In this document: one piece after another, positions 7,929-15,856 of the stretch
How positions within the stretch are numbered: the stretch's first letter is position 1
How the letters are laid out: every line of letters starts with the position of its first letter
Assembly (NCBI GenBank): GCA_033720955.1
Contig: JAWWBN010000038.1
Span: 1-22,978, forward strand
Length of the DNA: 22,978 nt
Direction of reading: 5' to 3'
From: JAWWBN01 sp033720955
GTDB taxonomy: Bacteria; Acidobacteriota; Thermoanaerobaculia; Multivoradales; JAHEKO01
Position numbers and translations under genes: made by a program
The notes under the pieces: model-generated
What the model was told of the DNA's origin: nothing
Databases searched by the model: none
What the model saw: the letters and a program-made list of their open reading frames with translations, nothing else

Positions 7929-8380
7929 CCGGTCTCTTCCCGGAGCAGCTCGAAGATGCGCTCCGGGTCCTTGCGCCGCACGATCCGCGACACCCGGCGG
8001 CCCTCCTTGACCCAGCGCGAGATCGCCGCCAGGGACTGCAGGTGGGCCGCGGGCGAGTCGTGGGGGGAGACGACGGTGAAGAAGAGCCGCACCGGCTTGC
8101 CGTCGGAGGCGCCGAAGTCCACCCCCTTGCGGCAGATCCCCACGGAGACGCGCACCTGGTCGGTGCCCTTGGCCTTGCAGTGGGGGATCGCCACCCCGCC
8201 GCCGAGGCCGGTGGAGCCCAGCTCCTCCCGCTCCCGCAGGCCCTGGTAGAGCGCGGCGGCGTCCGAGACCACGCCGGCCTCGGCCATCCGCTGCGCGATG
8301 GCGAGAAGCACCGTCGCCGAGTCGGAGTTCGGCAGATCGGGAAAGATCAGGTCGGGCCCGGTGAGCGCGGCCAGCTCCAT
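7925..8380 (-). CDS. ptsN: PTS EIIA-Ntr (fructose/nitrogen-type EIIA)
   Basis: PtsN proteins are regulatory EIIA domains that report PTS phosphorylation to other proteins, for instance potassium transport and stress kinases in enterics. This 151-residue domain has the phosphorylation site His67 in STGLGGGVAIPHCKAKG, and the second conserved histidine in SPAAHLQSLA. It is a free-standing domain with no EIIB or EIIC attached. The ATG at 8380 has AGGAAG just upstream and sits 7 nt after hpf. The order rpoN, hpf, ptsN is widely conserved in proteobacteria, which supports a role linked to sigma-54 and metabolic signalling. It is the only EIIA in the window that still has its phosphorylatable histidine. 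Confidence 0.95.
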   Translation of the reverse strand: MELAALTGPDLIFPDLPNSDSATVLLAIAQRMAEAGVVSDAAALYQGLREREELGSTGLGGGVAIPHCKAKGTDQVRVSVGICRKGVDFGASDGKPVRLFFTVVSPHDSPAAHLQSLAAISRWVKEGRRVSRIVRRKDPERIFELLREETG

Positions 8381-8387
8381 ACTCTTC

Positions 8388-8930
8388 CTATTCGGGCGCG
8401 ATCAGTCCGTAGTTGCTGTCGCGGCGCCGATAGAGCACGTTGACCCGCGAGGTGGCGGAGTTGCGGAAGACCACGAACTCGTGCTTCGAGCCGTCCAGCT
8501 CCAGGGCCGCCTCCTCGATGCTCATCGGCTTGACCGGAATCCGACTCGAGCGCACGATGCGCGGCTGACCGGTGGCGACGCTCTCACCCTCCAGCACGTC
8601 GATCGGCCAGTGATGGACGTGGTTGTTGCGGTCGGCTCGGCGCCGCTTGTCCTGGAACTTCTTCGTGGCCCTGCGGGCCTGCTTCTCCGCCTTGGCGGCC
8701 GCGAGGTTCACCGCGTCGGGCATGGTCTCCGCCTCGTCGGTCGCCTGGATCACGCCGTGCCTGTGCGCCAGGTGGAGCTCCGCGATCTGGCGGTGCTTCT
8801 CCTGCTCCAGCGTCACGCGGATCTCCACCGGCTCCTGGAGGAACTTCAGGAGCTTGGCGAGCTTCTCCTCGGTGTGCTCGCGGATCCGATCGTCCAACGG
8901 GTAGTTGCGGCCCACGTAGTCGACGTTCAT
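8388..8930 (-). CDS. hpf: Ribosome hibernation promoting factor, long form
   Basis: HPF binds the 30S decoding region of idle ribosomes and drives them into inactive 100S dimers. The N-terminal S30AE domain covers about residues 1-100 (MNVDYVGRNYPLDDRIREH at the start). The C-terminal dimerisation domain spans about 120-180, with MSIEEAALELDGSKHEFVVF and NVLYRRRDSNYGLIAPE. At 180 residues it is a long HPF, able to dimerise ribosomes without RMF. The ATG has a good AGGAGG ribosome site ten bases upstream. It lies 31 nt downstream of rpoN, and as a stationary-phase factor it fits the neighbouring nutrient-signalling genes. Confidence 0.96.
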   Translation of the reverse strand: MNVDYVGRNYPLDDRIREHTEEKLAKLLKFLQEPVEIRVTLEQEKHRQIAELHLAHRHGVIQATDEAETMPDAVNLAAAKAEKQARRATKKFQDKRRRADRNNHVHHWPIDVLEGESVATGQPRIVRSSRIPVKPMSIEEAALELDGSKHEFVVFRNSATSRVNVLYRRRDSNYGLIAPE

Positions 8931-8961
8931 TCGGGCTCGGCCTCCTGGTTTCGGTGTGGGA

Positions 8962-10401
8962 CTAGAAGATCTGGCGGCGGTTGGTGGACGAGGGAATCGA
9001 CAGCTCGTCGCGGTACTTGGCGACGGTCCGCCGGGCGATGTTGATCCCCTCGCGCTTGAGCACCCGGGTGAGCTCGCTGTCCGACAGCGGGTGCCGCGGA
9101 TCCTCGGCGGAGATCATCTGCTCGATCTTGCGCTTCACCGTGAGGGAGGAGATGTCGCCGCCGTAGTCCCGGTCGATGCCGCTGTGGAAGAAGAACTTCA
9201 TCGGGAACAGCCCGCGAGGGGTGTGGATGTACTTGTTGGAGACCACGCGGCTGACCGTGGACTCGTGCATGCCGATGTCCTCGGCCACGTCGCGCAGCAC
9301 CATGGGCCGCAGGCGCTCGATGCCGCGGTCCAGGAAGTCACGCTGCTGCTTCACGATCGAGGTGGCCACCTTGTAGATGGTCCGCTGGCGCTGGTCGATC
9401 GACTTGATCAGCCAGACCGCCGAGCGCAGCTTCTCCTGGATGAACTCCTTGGCCTCCTTCTGCCCCTTGTCTTTCATCGCCTGGAGCATCTGCCGGTAGG
9501 CCTTGCTGATCCGCAGCCGCGGCAGCCCGTCCTCGTTGAGCTGGATGACGTACTCGCCGCTGTCCTTGATGACGTAGACGTCGGGCTCGACGTAGGCCAC
9601 CCGCTCCGAGTTGTACTTGCGGCCGGGGCGGGTCTCCAGCGAGCTGATGCGCTCGACCACCGGCTCGAGGTCGTGGAGATCGACGCCCAGACGCTTGGCG
9701 ATGGCCGGGAACTGACGCTTCAGGAAGAGCTCCCAGTTCTCGGCGATGACCCGGCGTACCAACGAGTCCTCGGGCTCCTCCAGGTGGTCGAGCTGCCGCA
9801 GCAGGCTCTCCTTGAGGTCGCGGCAGGCGATCCCCGGCGGATCCAGGCTCTGCACCAGCTCGATCGCCGCCCGCACCTCCTCTTCCGCGTAGGGCTCGCC
9901 CTGCGCCTCGTCGCTGCCCATGGCGGCGATCTCCTCCGGCGAGGCGACCAGGAATCCGTCCGGGTCCAGATTGCCGATCACCAGCTCCGCGACCCGCTGC
10001 CGGGTAGGCGACAGGTCGGGGGTCATGTGGAGCTGCCAGAGCAGGTGGTCGTAGAGGTCCGGCTCGCGCGAGAGGGTGTTCTCGAGGGGCGGCGCCTGGC
10101 GGGCCTCGAAGGTGTTCGGCGAGGTCGGACCGGAGCTCTCGAGGTAGTCGTTGAAGTAGGCCTCGAGATCGATCTCCTCCATCGGGTCGACCTCCTCCGG
10201 CTCTTCGACCTCCTCGGCGTCCTCCGGCGTCTCCTCGATCGTCTCGGTCTCTTCCAGGGTGGGGTTCTCGACCAACTCCTGGGTGAGGGTGCTCTGCAGC
10301 TCCAGACGGGTCATCTGCAGCAGCTTGATCGCCTGCTGCAGCGACGGCGTCATGACCAGCTTCTGAGCCAGCCGGAGCTGCAATTTCTGTTCGAGCGCCA
10401 T
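8962..10401 (-). CDS. rpoN: RNA polymerase sigma-54 factor
   Basis: Sigma-54 recognises -24/-12 promoters and needs AAA+ activators to open DNA. The 479-residue protein has the Gln/Leu-rich region I at the N-terminus (LRLAQKLVMTPSLQQAIKLL, residues 9-28) and a very acidic region II (about 49-80). A core-binding domain follows, then the helix-turn-helix region with VAEDIGMHESTVSRVVSNKY, and the RpoN box ARRTVAKYRDEL (456-467). All parts are intact and the length is normal. The start follows lptB by 12 nt with no clear ribosome site, and a perfect inverted repeat lies across the lptB stop. No -24/-12 sigma-54 promoter was spotted by eye in the intergenic spaces. Confidence 0.97.
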   Translation of the reverse strand: MALEQKLQLRLAQKLVMTPSLQQAIKLLQMTRLELQSTLTQELVENPTLEETETIEETPEDAEEVEEPEEVDPMEEIDLEAYFNDYLESSGPTSPNTFEARQAPPLENTLSREPDLYDHLLWQLHMTPDLSPTRQRVAELVIGNLDPDGFLVASPEEIAAMGSDEAQGEPYAEEEVRAAIELVQSLDPPGIACRDLKESLLRQLDHLEEPEDSLVRRVIAENWELFLKRQFPAIAKRLGVDLHDLEPVVERISSLETRPGRKYNSERVAYVEPDVYVIKDSGEYVIQLNEDGLPRLRISKAYRQMLQAMKDKGQKEAKEFIQEKLRSAVWLIKSIDQRQRTIYKVATSIVKQQRDFLDRGIERLRPMVLRDVAEDIGMHESTVSRVVSNKYIHTPRGLFPMKFFFHSGIDRDYGGDISSLTVKRKIEQMISAEDPRHPLSDSELTRVLKREGINIARRTVAKYRDELSIPSSTNRRQIF

Positions 10402-10408
10402 CCGAATG

Positions 10409-10424
10409 TCAGGCTACAGCCTGA
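10409..10424 (-). repeat. Inverted repeat between lptB and rpoN
   Basis: Seven-base arms tcaggct and agcctga are separated by two bases. The repeat includes the lptB stop codon and ends seven bases before the rpoN ATG, where a ribosome site would be expected but is not seen. As RNA the inner pair would open to give a four-base loop. It could modulate rpoN translation or be chance. Confidence 0.35.
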
Positions 10425-11148
10425 AGTCCTCGCCTAGGTAGATCTTTCTGACTTGGGGGTCGCTCGAGAGCTGCTCGGGAGGGCCGGAGCGCAGGATCTC
10501 ACCGCTGTTGATGATATAGGCGCAGTCGGTGATCTTCAAAGTCTCGCGGACGTTGTGGTCGGTGATCAGGACCCCGATTCCGGCCTGCTTCAGCCGTCGC
10601 ACGATCTCCTGGATGTCCTCGACCGCGATGGGGTCGATCCCCGCGAACGGCTCGTCCAGGAGGATGAACGAGGGGTCGATGACCAGGGCGCGGGCGATCT
10701 CCACCCGGCGCCGCTCGCCGCCCGACAGGGCGTAGCCGGGGCTCGCCCGCACCGTCTGCAGCTTGAAGAACTCGATGAGGCGCTCCAGCCGCTGCTCGCA
10801 CTCGGCCGGGGGCAGGTCGGTGGTCTCGAAGATGGCCCGGATGTTGTCCTCGACGGTCAGGCGGCGGAAGACCGAAGGCTCCTGGGGGAGGTAGCTGATG
10901 CCCCGCTTGGCCCGCAGGTACATCGGCACGTTGGTGATCTCCTCGTTGCCCAGGAAGACGTGGCCCTTGTCCGGCTGGGTCATCCCCACCACCATGTAGA
11001 AGGTGGTCGTCTTGCCGGCGCCGTTGGGCCCCAGCAGACCGACGATCTCCCCCGGGTGCACCTCGATCGACACCCCCTGGACCACCGCGCGGCCACGGTA
11101 GACCTTGCGCAGGTCGCGGGTGTAGAGGCTGCGGCTGGTGTCGGTCAA
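10414..11148 (-). CDS. lptB: LPS export ABC transporter ATPase LptB
   Basis: LptB powers extraction of LPS from the inner membrane together with LptF and LptG. The 244-residue protein shows Walker A GPNGAGKTTTFYMVVG, Q-loop YLPQEPSVFRRL, signature LSGGERRRVEIARAL, Walker B FILLDEPFAGIDP, switch histidine in LITDHNVRETL and the diagnostic C-terminus YLGEDFRL, nearly identical to the enteric protein. The TTG at 11148 is chosen because it overlaps the stop of the lptC-type gene (TTGA) and gives the normal length; no ATG or GTG lies nearby upstream. Its membrane partners lptF and lptG are not in the window. It sits between the periplasmic bridge gene and rpoN, as in many diderm bacteria. Confidence 0.96.
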   Translation of the reverse strand: MTDTSRSLYTRDLRKVYRGRAVVQGVSIEVHPGEIVGLLGPNGAGKTTTFYMVVGMTQPDKGHVFLGNEEITNVPMYLRAKRGISYLPQEPSVFRRLTVEDNIRAIFETTDLPPAECEQRLERLIEFFKLQTVRASPGYALSGGERRRVEIARALVIDPSFILLDEPFAGIDPIAVEDIQEIVRRLKQAGIGVLITDHNVRETLKITDCAYIINSGEILRSGPPEQLSSDPQVRKIYLGEDFRL

Positions 11149-13133
11149 TTCGAGGCTCTCGGGGCGGGCGAGGCGCGCACCTCGGCGGCGCCCGAATCGA
11201 GATCGTAGATCACGACCGGGCCCGAGAGCTCCGCGCCGTCCCGATTCGTCATCACCACCGGCTGGCCGGTGACCTCGACCCGGCCGCGGCCGGGCTCGTA
11301 GACCGCGCGATCGCCGCGCAGCGTGTGCCCGTCGGCGGGGTTCTCCAGCACCATCTGGCCGCTGCACACCAGCCGCTCGAAGCGATCGCCGGCTCCCAGC
11401 CAGGCGTCCATCTCGTCGCAGCTCATGGTGCGACCCGTCTCGTGCGCTCGCACCCCCTGGCGGTAGCTGACCTGGCGCTCGGAGCGCCGGTAGACCAGCG
11501 ACTCGGCGGTCACCTCCACCGGCGGCCGCCGCTCCGTCGCGCCCCCCTCCGGCGGGTCCTGGGAGCGCGGCCGCACCACCGTCTTGACCCGGCCGGAGGC
11601 GGTCAGGCGGTCGCCGTCGCGGTCGCCCACCAGCCGGTCGGCCAGCAGGTAGTTCTCGCCCTGCCAGGCTCGCACCTCGCCGCTGAAGCGGAACTCGGCC
11701 GGCTCCTCGCTCCAGCCGGCCTCGCGGGCCAGGAGCCGGATCGGCAGCCGGCCCGATCCGTCGCCGATCAGCGAGAAGCGGCCGTCGCCCGGGAAGACCG
11801 CCTGCACGCCCTGCACCGCCCGGACCTCCCCCGTGGCCTCGACCCAGACGATGCGCGGCGCCTCCAGCTCCCCCTGGTCGGAGCGCAGCACCGCCGGCTC
11901 TCCGGTGAGCTCGAGACCGGTGGGCCGCGCGTCGATGCGGCGGCCGGTGGCCTGCAGGCCCTGCTGGCGGTAGTCCACGTCGTTCTGCAGCACCATCTCC
12001 TCGACGCCGCCCTCCTCTTCGTCGAAGGAGACGAGGACCCACTGCGCGCAGACCGCCCGCACGGGGTCGTCGGGAGCGAACGCCAGAGCCTCGTCGATGG
12101 TCACCCCGTCGTAGGCCCGGACCAGCGAGATCTCCCCGGCCAGGAAATCGGCGGTCAGGTAGGGGGCCCGGATCTGCCGCTCGAGGCCGGCGTCGTCCCG
12201 GGTGTCCAGCCGCACCGGCCGGCGCCCCTTCTCGCTCTCGAGCTCCACCCGCTGGGGCTCGTCGTCGGCGAACGCCAGGGAGAGCTGGTCGGCGGCGAAG
12301 ACCACGGTGGTGCGGAAGTCGCCGCCGGTCTCGGGGCGCAGCGTCCCCTCGACGTCCCACTGGGCGCGGACGAACTCCACGGTGCGCTCGTCCTCGGCCA
12401 GGGTGACCGAGAGGCGGCGGGCCGTCAGGACGCTGTCGCCGCGTCGCAGTTCGACGCTCCCCTGGGCGCGGACGAGACGCTCCTGGCGCTCGATCACCAC
12501 CTCGTCGGCGCGCAGGCTCCCCGACTCCTCCGTCTCGAGACCGCGCCGCGAGGCGACCCGCACCTTGCCCTCCAGCCGCAGGCGCTCCCGTCCCAGGTGG
12601 TAGGTCAGCTTGTCGGAGCGGCCGCGGTAGGCGTCGCCCATCTCGAAGCGGACCTCGCCCGCGCTCTCCAGGGCGCTGCCGCCGCGCACCAGGTCCAGCC
12701 GGTCGGAGCGCAGCTCCATCCCCCGGGCGCTCTGCACCCGCACGTTGCCCGAGAGCTGGGCCTCCGACTCCTCGATTCGGTAGACCGCCTCGTCGCTCAG
12801 CACCACGTAGGCCTCCCCCTCCTCGCGCTCGACCTCCACCCGCACGTCCCGCAGGCGGAAGGCGCCCTCGCGGCTCGAGGTGATCTGGCTGGCCCGCAGG
12901 AAGAAGACCACGCGGCCCTCCTCGGTGTGCTGGTACTCGAAGCCCTCTCCGGCGAGCACGACGTCGCCGCCCCTCGTCTCGGCCAGAAGCTGCTCGGAGG
13001 ACGGCCGCGGGGTGGGCGTGGGTCGCTCCCGCCGCAGGTAGACGGCCGCCACCACCGCCGCCAGGAGCAGGAGGAGAACCAGGAGTCCGCGGCGCAGGCG
13101 CTCGATCGGCGCGTATTTTCGCCGGGGGCTCAT
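11145..13133 (-). CDS. lptC: Large LptC-LptA type LPS transport protein (membrane-anchored, multiple OstA-like repeats)
   Basis: LptC anchors to the LptBFG complex and hands LPS to LptA, which bridges the periplasm. This protein has 662 residues, against about 190 for ordinary LptC and 180 for LptA. After a basic N-terminus, one membrane helix spans about residues 16-32, followed by a Pro-rich linker and an LptC-like segment (about 55-150). Further on come repeated beta-rich units of the OstA/LptA kind, recognisable by recurring patterns such as LRSDRLDLVRGG, LRADEVVIERQERLVRAQGSV, LLADRLVGDRDGDRLTASGRV, VTAESLVYRRSERQVSY and RGDRAVYEPGRGRVEVTG. The C-terminal unit is the clearest OstA match. 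The ATG at 13133 follows recJ by 24 nt; the stop overlaps lptB. The best reading is an LptC fused to several LptA-like domains; repeat number and boundaries are estimates. Confidence 0.85.
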   Translation of the reverse strand: MSPRRKYAPIERLRRGLLVLLLLLAAVVAAVYLRRERPTPTPRPSSEQLLAETRGGDVVLAGEGFEYQHTEEGRVVFFLRASQITSSREGAFRLRDVRVEVEREEGEAYVVLSDEAVYRIEESEAQLSGNVRVQSARGMELRSDRLDLVRGGSALESAGEVRFEMGDAYRGRSDKLTYHLGRERLRLEGKVRVASRRGLETEESGSLRADEVVIERQERLVRAQGSVELRRGDSVLTARRLSVTLAEDERTVEFVRAQWDVEGTLRPETGGDFRTTVVFAADQLSLAFADDEPQRVELESEKGRRPVRLDTRDDAGLERQIRAPYLTADFLAGEISLVRAYDGVTIDEALAFAPDDPVRAVCAQWVLVSFDEEEGGVEEMVLQNDVDYRQQGLQATGRRIDARPTGLELTGEPAVLRSDQGELEAPRIVWVEATGEVRAVQGVQAVFPGDGRFSLIGDGSGRLPIRLLAREAGWSEEPAEFRFSGEVRAWQGENYLLADRLVGDRDGDRLTASGRVKTVVRPRSQDPPEGGATERRPPVEVTAESLVYRRSERQVSYRQGVRAHETGRTMSCDEMDAWLGAGDRFERLVCSGQMVLENPADGHTLRGDRAVYEPGRGRVEVTGQPVVMTNRDGAELSGPVVIYDLDSGAAEVRASPAPRASN

Positions 13134-13157
13134 CGCCGCATTGTACGCGTCGGCCCG

Positions 13158-14855
13158 CTACCCCGTCGGCGGGCCGGAGCCCGACGGACGGGCGTCCACG
13201 AGACGCACGATGGGCCGGCCGAGGTACCGGTCCAGCTCGACCCGCCCGAGCACCTCGAAGGGACCGGCGATCTCCTCCAGCCGGTCTCCCCAGCCCCACC
13301 CGGAGAGCTCCACCGAGACGCCGTCGCCGGCGAGGGCGCGGAGCGCACCGTGCCCTTGACCGAACCGCCGCGGCGGCGCCGCCGGCTCCAGCGGTCCGAG
13401 CCGGAAGAGGGGACGCGGATTGCCGATCCCGAAGGGCGCCAGACGCTGGACCTGCTCGAGCAGCGGGAAGTCGATGGCGGCCGCGTCGAGACGGGCGTCG
13501 TAGCGGAAGCGCCGCCGCAGGAGGTCGGGGTCCCACTCCGCGGCGGCCTCGAGCCACTCCCGCCGGAGCTCCCCGAGAGAGGCCGCCGGCACGGAGAGGC
13601 CGATCGCCTGGGCGTGGCCCCCGTAGCGCTCGTACCGGTCCCGCCAGCCGGAGAGGAAGTCGAACAGGTGCACGCCGGGGATGCTCCGTCCGGAGCCGGT
13701 GGCGCGGTCGCCCTCCACCTGGAGGAGGACCGCGGGCCGGTGGAACTCCTTGGCCAGCCGCCCGGCGGCGATGCCCAGCACCCCCTTGTGCCAGCTCGGG
13801 CTCCACTCGGCCAGGAATCGCGGCAGCTCGGGCGCGGCCAGGATGCGCTCCCGGGCCTCCTCCACCACCGCCGTCTCGGCCTCGCGGCGCTCCCGGTTCC
13901 AGGCGTCGAGGCGCTCGGCCAGAGCGGTGGCCCGCAGCGGGTCGCGGGCGAGCAGCAGCTCCAGCGCCGGCTCCGGCTCGGCCATGCGTCCGGCGGCGTT
14001 GATCCTGGGACCGATGCGGAAGCCGACGTCGCCGGCCCCCACCGGCGCCGTGACGCCGGAGAGCGCGAGCAGGGCGCGCACCCCCGCCGAGCGGGTGTCG
14101 GGCAGCGCGGCGAGGCCCAGCGCCGCGATCACCCGGTTCTCCCCGGTCAGGGGAACCAGGTCGCAGATCGTGCCGAGACAGGCGATCCGCAGCAGCCGGT
14201 GGGGGTCCAGCGGCCGGCCGCACGCCCGGGCGAAGGCCGTGGCCAGCTTGAAGGCCAGCCCGGCGCCGCACAGCTCCGCGAACGGATAGGAGCAGCCCGG
14301 CTGCTGGGGGTTGATCAGAATCGCCGGGTGGGGCGGCTCCCCGCGGAGCAGGTGGTGATCGGTGACGATGACCTCGATCCCGGCGGTGGCGGCGGCGGCG
14401 ATGGCGTCGTGGGAGCTGGTGCCGCAGTCGGCGGTGACCACCAGGCTGCAGCCGGCCCGCGCCGCGCGCTCGACGTGGACCTCCTGGAAGCCGTAGCCCT
14501 CGGTCAGACGGTGCGGAAGGATGGGCTCGGTGTCGAGCCCCAGGGCCGTGAAGACCGCCGTCAGCAGGGCCGTCGCGGAGATGCCGTCGACGTCGTAGTC
14601 GCCCACCAGGGCCACGCGCTCCCCGGCCTCCCGGGCGGCCACCAGCCGGGCGACCGCCGCCGCCATCCCCTCGAGCAGGAGCGGGTCGTGGAGCTGGTCC
14701 ACCGACGGCTCCAGGAAGGCGCGTGCCTCGTCCGGGGTGCTCACGCCGCGCCGCGCCAGCACCGCCGCCTGCCAGGCCGGGAGGCCCTCGCGCTCCAGCG
14801 TCGCCGCCGCCGAGGGCCGCTCCGCCTCCACCCACTCCGCCGGGGCGGCGCTCAC
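13158..14855 (-). CDS. recJ: Single-stranded-DNA-specific exonuclease RecJ
   Basis: RecJ degrades single-stranded DNA 5' to 3' in recombination and mismatch repair. The 565-residue product is close to the usual 577. Metal-binding motifs are GDYDVDG (85-91), TADCGTSSHD (141-150) and TDHH (165-168). GPRINAAGRM (282-291) is the next DHH-family motif. The DHHA1 part shows SWHKGVLGIAAGRL (354-367) and GSGRS (387-391), and the C-terminal oligonucleotide-binding region follows to the end. The GTG at 14855 overlaps the accA stop (GTGA); the open frame continues to 15131 but would overlap accA deeply. All catalytic residues look intact. Confidence 0.96.
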   Translation of the reverse strand: MSAAPAEWVEAERPSAAATLEREGLPAWQAAVLARRGVSTPDEARAFLEPSVDQLHDPLLLEGMAAAVARLVAAREAGERVALVGDYDVDGISATALLTAVFTALGLDTEPILPHRLTEGYGFQEVHVERAARAGCSLVVTADCGTSSHDAIAAAATAGIEVIVTDHHLLRGEPPHPAILINPQQPGCSYPFAELCGAGLAFKLATAFARACGRPLDPHRLLRIACLGTICDLVPLTGENRVIAALGLAALPDTRSAGVRALLALSGVTAPVGAGDVGFRIGPRINAAGRMAEPEPALELLLARDPLRATALAERLDAWNRERREAETAVVEEARERILAAPELPRFLAEWSPSWHKGVLGIAAGRLAKEFHRPAVLLQVEGDRATGSGRSIPGVHLFDFLSGWRDRYERYGGHAQAIGLSVPAASLGELRREWLEAAAEWDPDLLRRRFRYDARLDAAAIDFPLLEQVQRLAPFGIGNPRPLFRLGPLEPAAPPRRFGQGHGALRALAGDGVSVELSGWGWGDRLEEIAGPFEVLGRVELDRYLGRPIVRLVDARPSGSGPPTG

Positions 14856-15811
14856 TTCTTGCCGGTCGTGACCTTGCCGAGCGCGCGGAAGCGGTCGTAG
14901 CGCGCGGCCACCAGCTTGGCTGGCGAGAGCTTGGCCAGCTCGCGAAAGGCCCGCTCGACCACGTCGCCCACGCGGCGGAAGGTCGCCTCCGGGTCGGTGT
15001 GGGCGCCGCCGAGCGGCTCTTCGATGATGTCGTCGATGACGTCGAGATCCAGCAGATCGGGGGCGGTCAGCCGCAGCGCCTCGGCCGCCGCCTCGCGCTT
15101 CTCCTGGTCCTTCCAGAGGATCGCCGCGCACCCCTCGGGAGAGATGACCGAGTAGATCGAGTACTCCAGCATGTAGACCCGGTCGCCGACCCCCAGGGCC
15201 AGCGCGCCGCCGCTGCCGCCCTCGCCGGTCACCACCACGACCACCGGCGTCTCGAGGACGGACATCTCACGCAGGTTGCGCGCGATGGCCTCCGCCTGCC
15301 CGCGCTCCTCGGCGCCGACGCCGGGGTAGGCCCCGGGGGTGTCCACCAGGCAGAGGACGGGGAGCCCGAACTTCTCCGCCGTCTTCATGATGCGCAGGGC
15401 CTTGCGGTAGCCCTCCGGCCGGGGCTGGCCGAAGTTGCGGCGGATCCGCTCGCGGGTGCTGCGGCCCTTCTGGTGGCCGACGAGCGCGATCGAGCGGCCG
15501 CGGAAGGTGCCGAAGCCGGCGACGATGGCGGGGTCCTCCCCCCACCCGCGGTCTCCGGCCAGCTCGAGCCAGTCGGTGACGAGGCCCTCGACGTAGTCCA
15601 GGGTGTGGGGCCGGTTGTCGTGCCGGGCGACCAGCGTCTTCTCCCAGCGCGAGAGGTCGGAGTAGACCTCCGCGGTGGCCTTGCGCAGCTCGGACCGCAG
15701 ACGTCCGAGCTCCTTCTGGCGGCCGCTCTCGCGGGGGTAGCTCTCGAGCTCCTCGATCCGCCGTCGTAGCTCGACGAGGGGCGCCTCGAAGGGGACCTCG
15801 GTAGCCGACAT
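14852..15811 (-). CDS. accA: Acetyl-CoA carboxylase carboxyltransferase subunit alpha
   Basis: AccA with AccD moves carboxyl from biotin on AccB to acetyl-CoA, giving malonyl-CoA for fatty acid synthesis. The 319 residues equal the enteric length. Visible family blocks are GHQKGRSTRERIRRNFGQP, EGYRKALRIMKTAEKF, DTPGAYPGVGAEERGQAEAI, GEGGSGGALALGVGD (oxyanion-hole glycines) and YSVISPEGCAAILWK. The N-terminal helical segment (FEAPLVELRRRIEELE) is also typical. No ribosome site precedes the ATG at 15811, and a predicted promoter ends a few bases before it, so the message may be nearly leaderless. accD is not in the window. The stop overlaps recJ. Confidence 0.97.
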   Translation of the reverse strand: MSATEVPFEAPLVELRRRIEELESYPRESGRQKELGRLRSELRKATAEVYSDLSRWEKTLVARHDNRPHTLDYVEGLVTDWLELAGDRGWGEDPAIVAGFGTFRGRSIALVGHQKGRSTRERIRRNFGQPRPEGYRKALRIMKTAEKFGLPVLCLVDTPGAYPGVGAEERGQAEAIARNLREMSVLETPVVVVVTGEGGSGGALALGVGDRVYMLEYSIYSVISPEGCAAILWKDQEKREAAAEALRLTAPDLLDLDVIDDIIEEPLGGAHTDPEATFRRVGDVVERAFRELAKLSPAKLVAARYDRFRALGKVTTGKK

Positions 15812-15822
15812 CGCAGGCGGGC

Positions 15823-15851
15823 AAGCTAACAGAGGGGTGCGGGCAGGTCAA
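15823..15851 (-). promoter_or_regulatory. Predicted sigma-70 promoter of accA
   Basis: In the 45-nt gap between priA and accA, the minus strand reads TTGACC (15846-15851), a 17-nt spacer and TAGCTT (15823-15828, three of six consensus bases). Transcription would start near 15816, about five bases before the accA ATG. The -35 element and spacing are good, the -10 is weak. Confidence 0.45.
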
Positions 15852-15856
15852 ACCGC

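Noticed and set aside
11325..14900. Very long open frame on the plus strand opposite lptC and recJ
   Set aside because: It is the mirror of high-GC coding sequence on the minus strand; its translation resembles no family, while the minus frames give clear RecJ and Lpt motifs.
14856..15131. N-terminal extension of RecJ
   Set aside because: It lies entirely inside accA in another frame; the GTGA overlap start gives the usual RecJ length.
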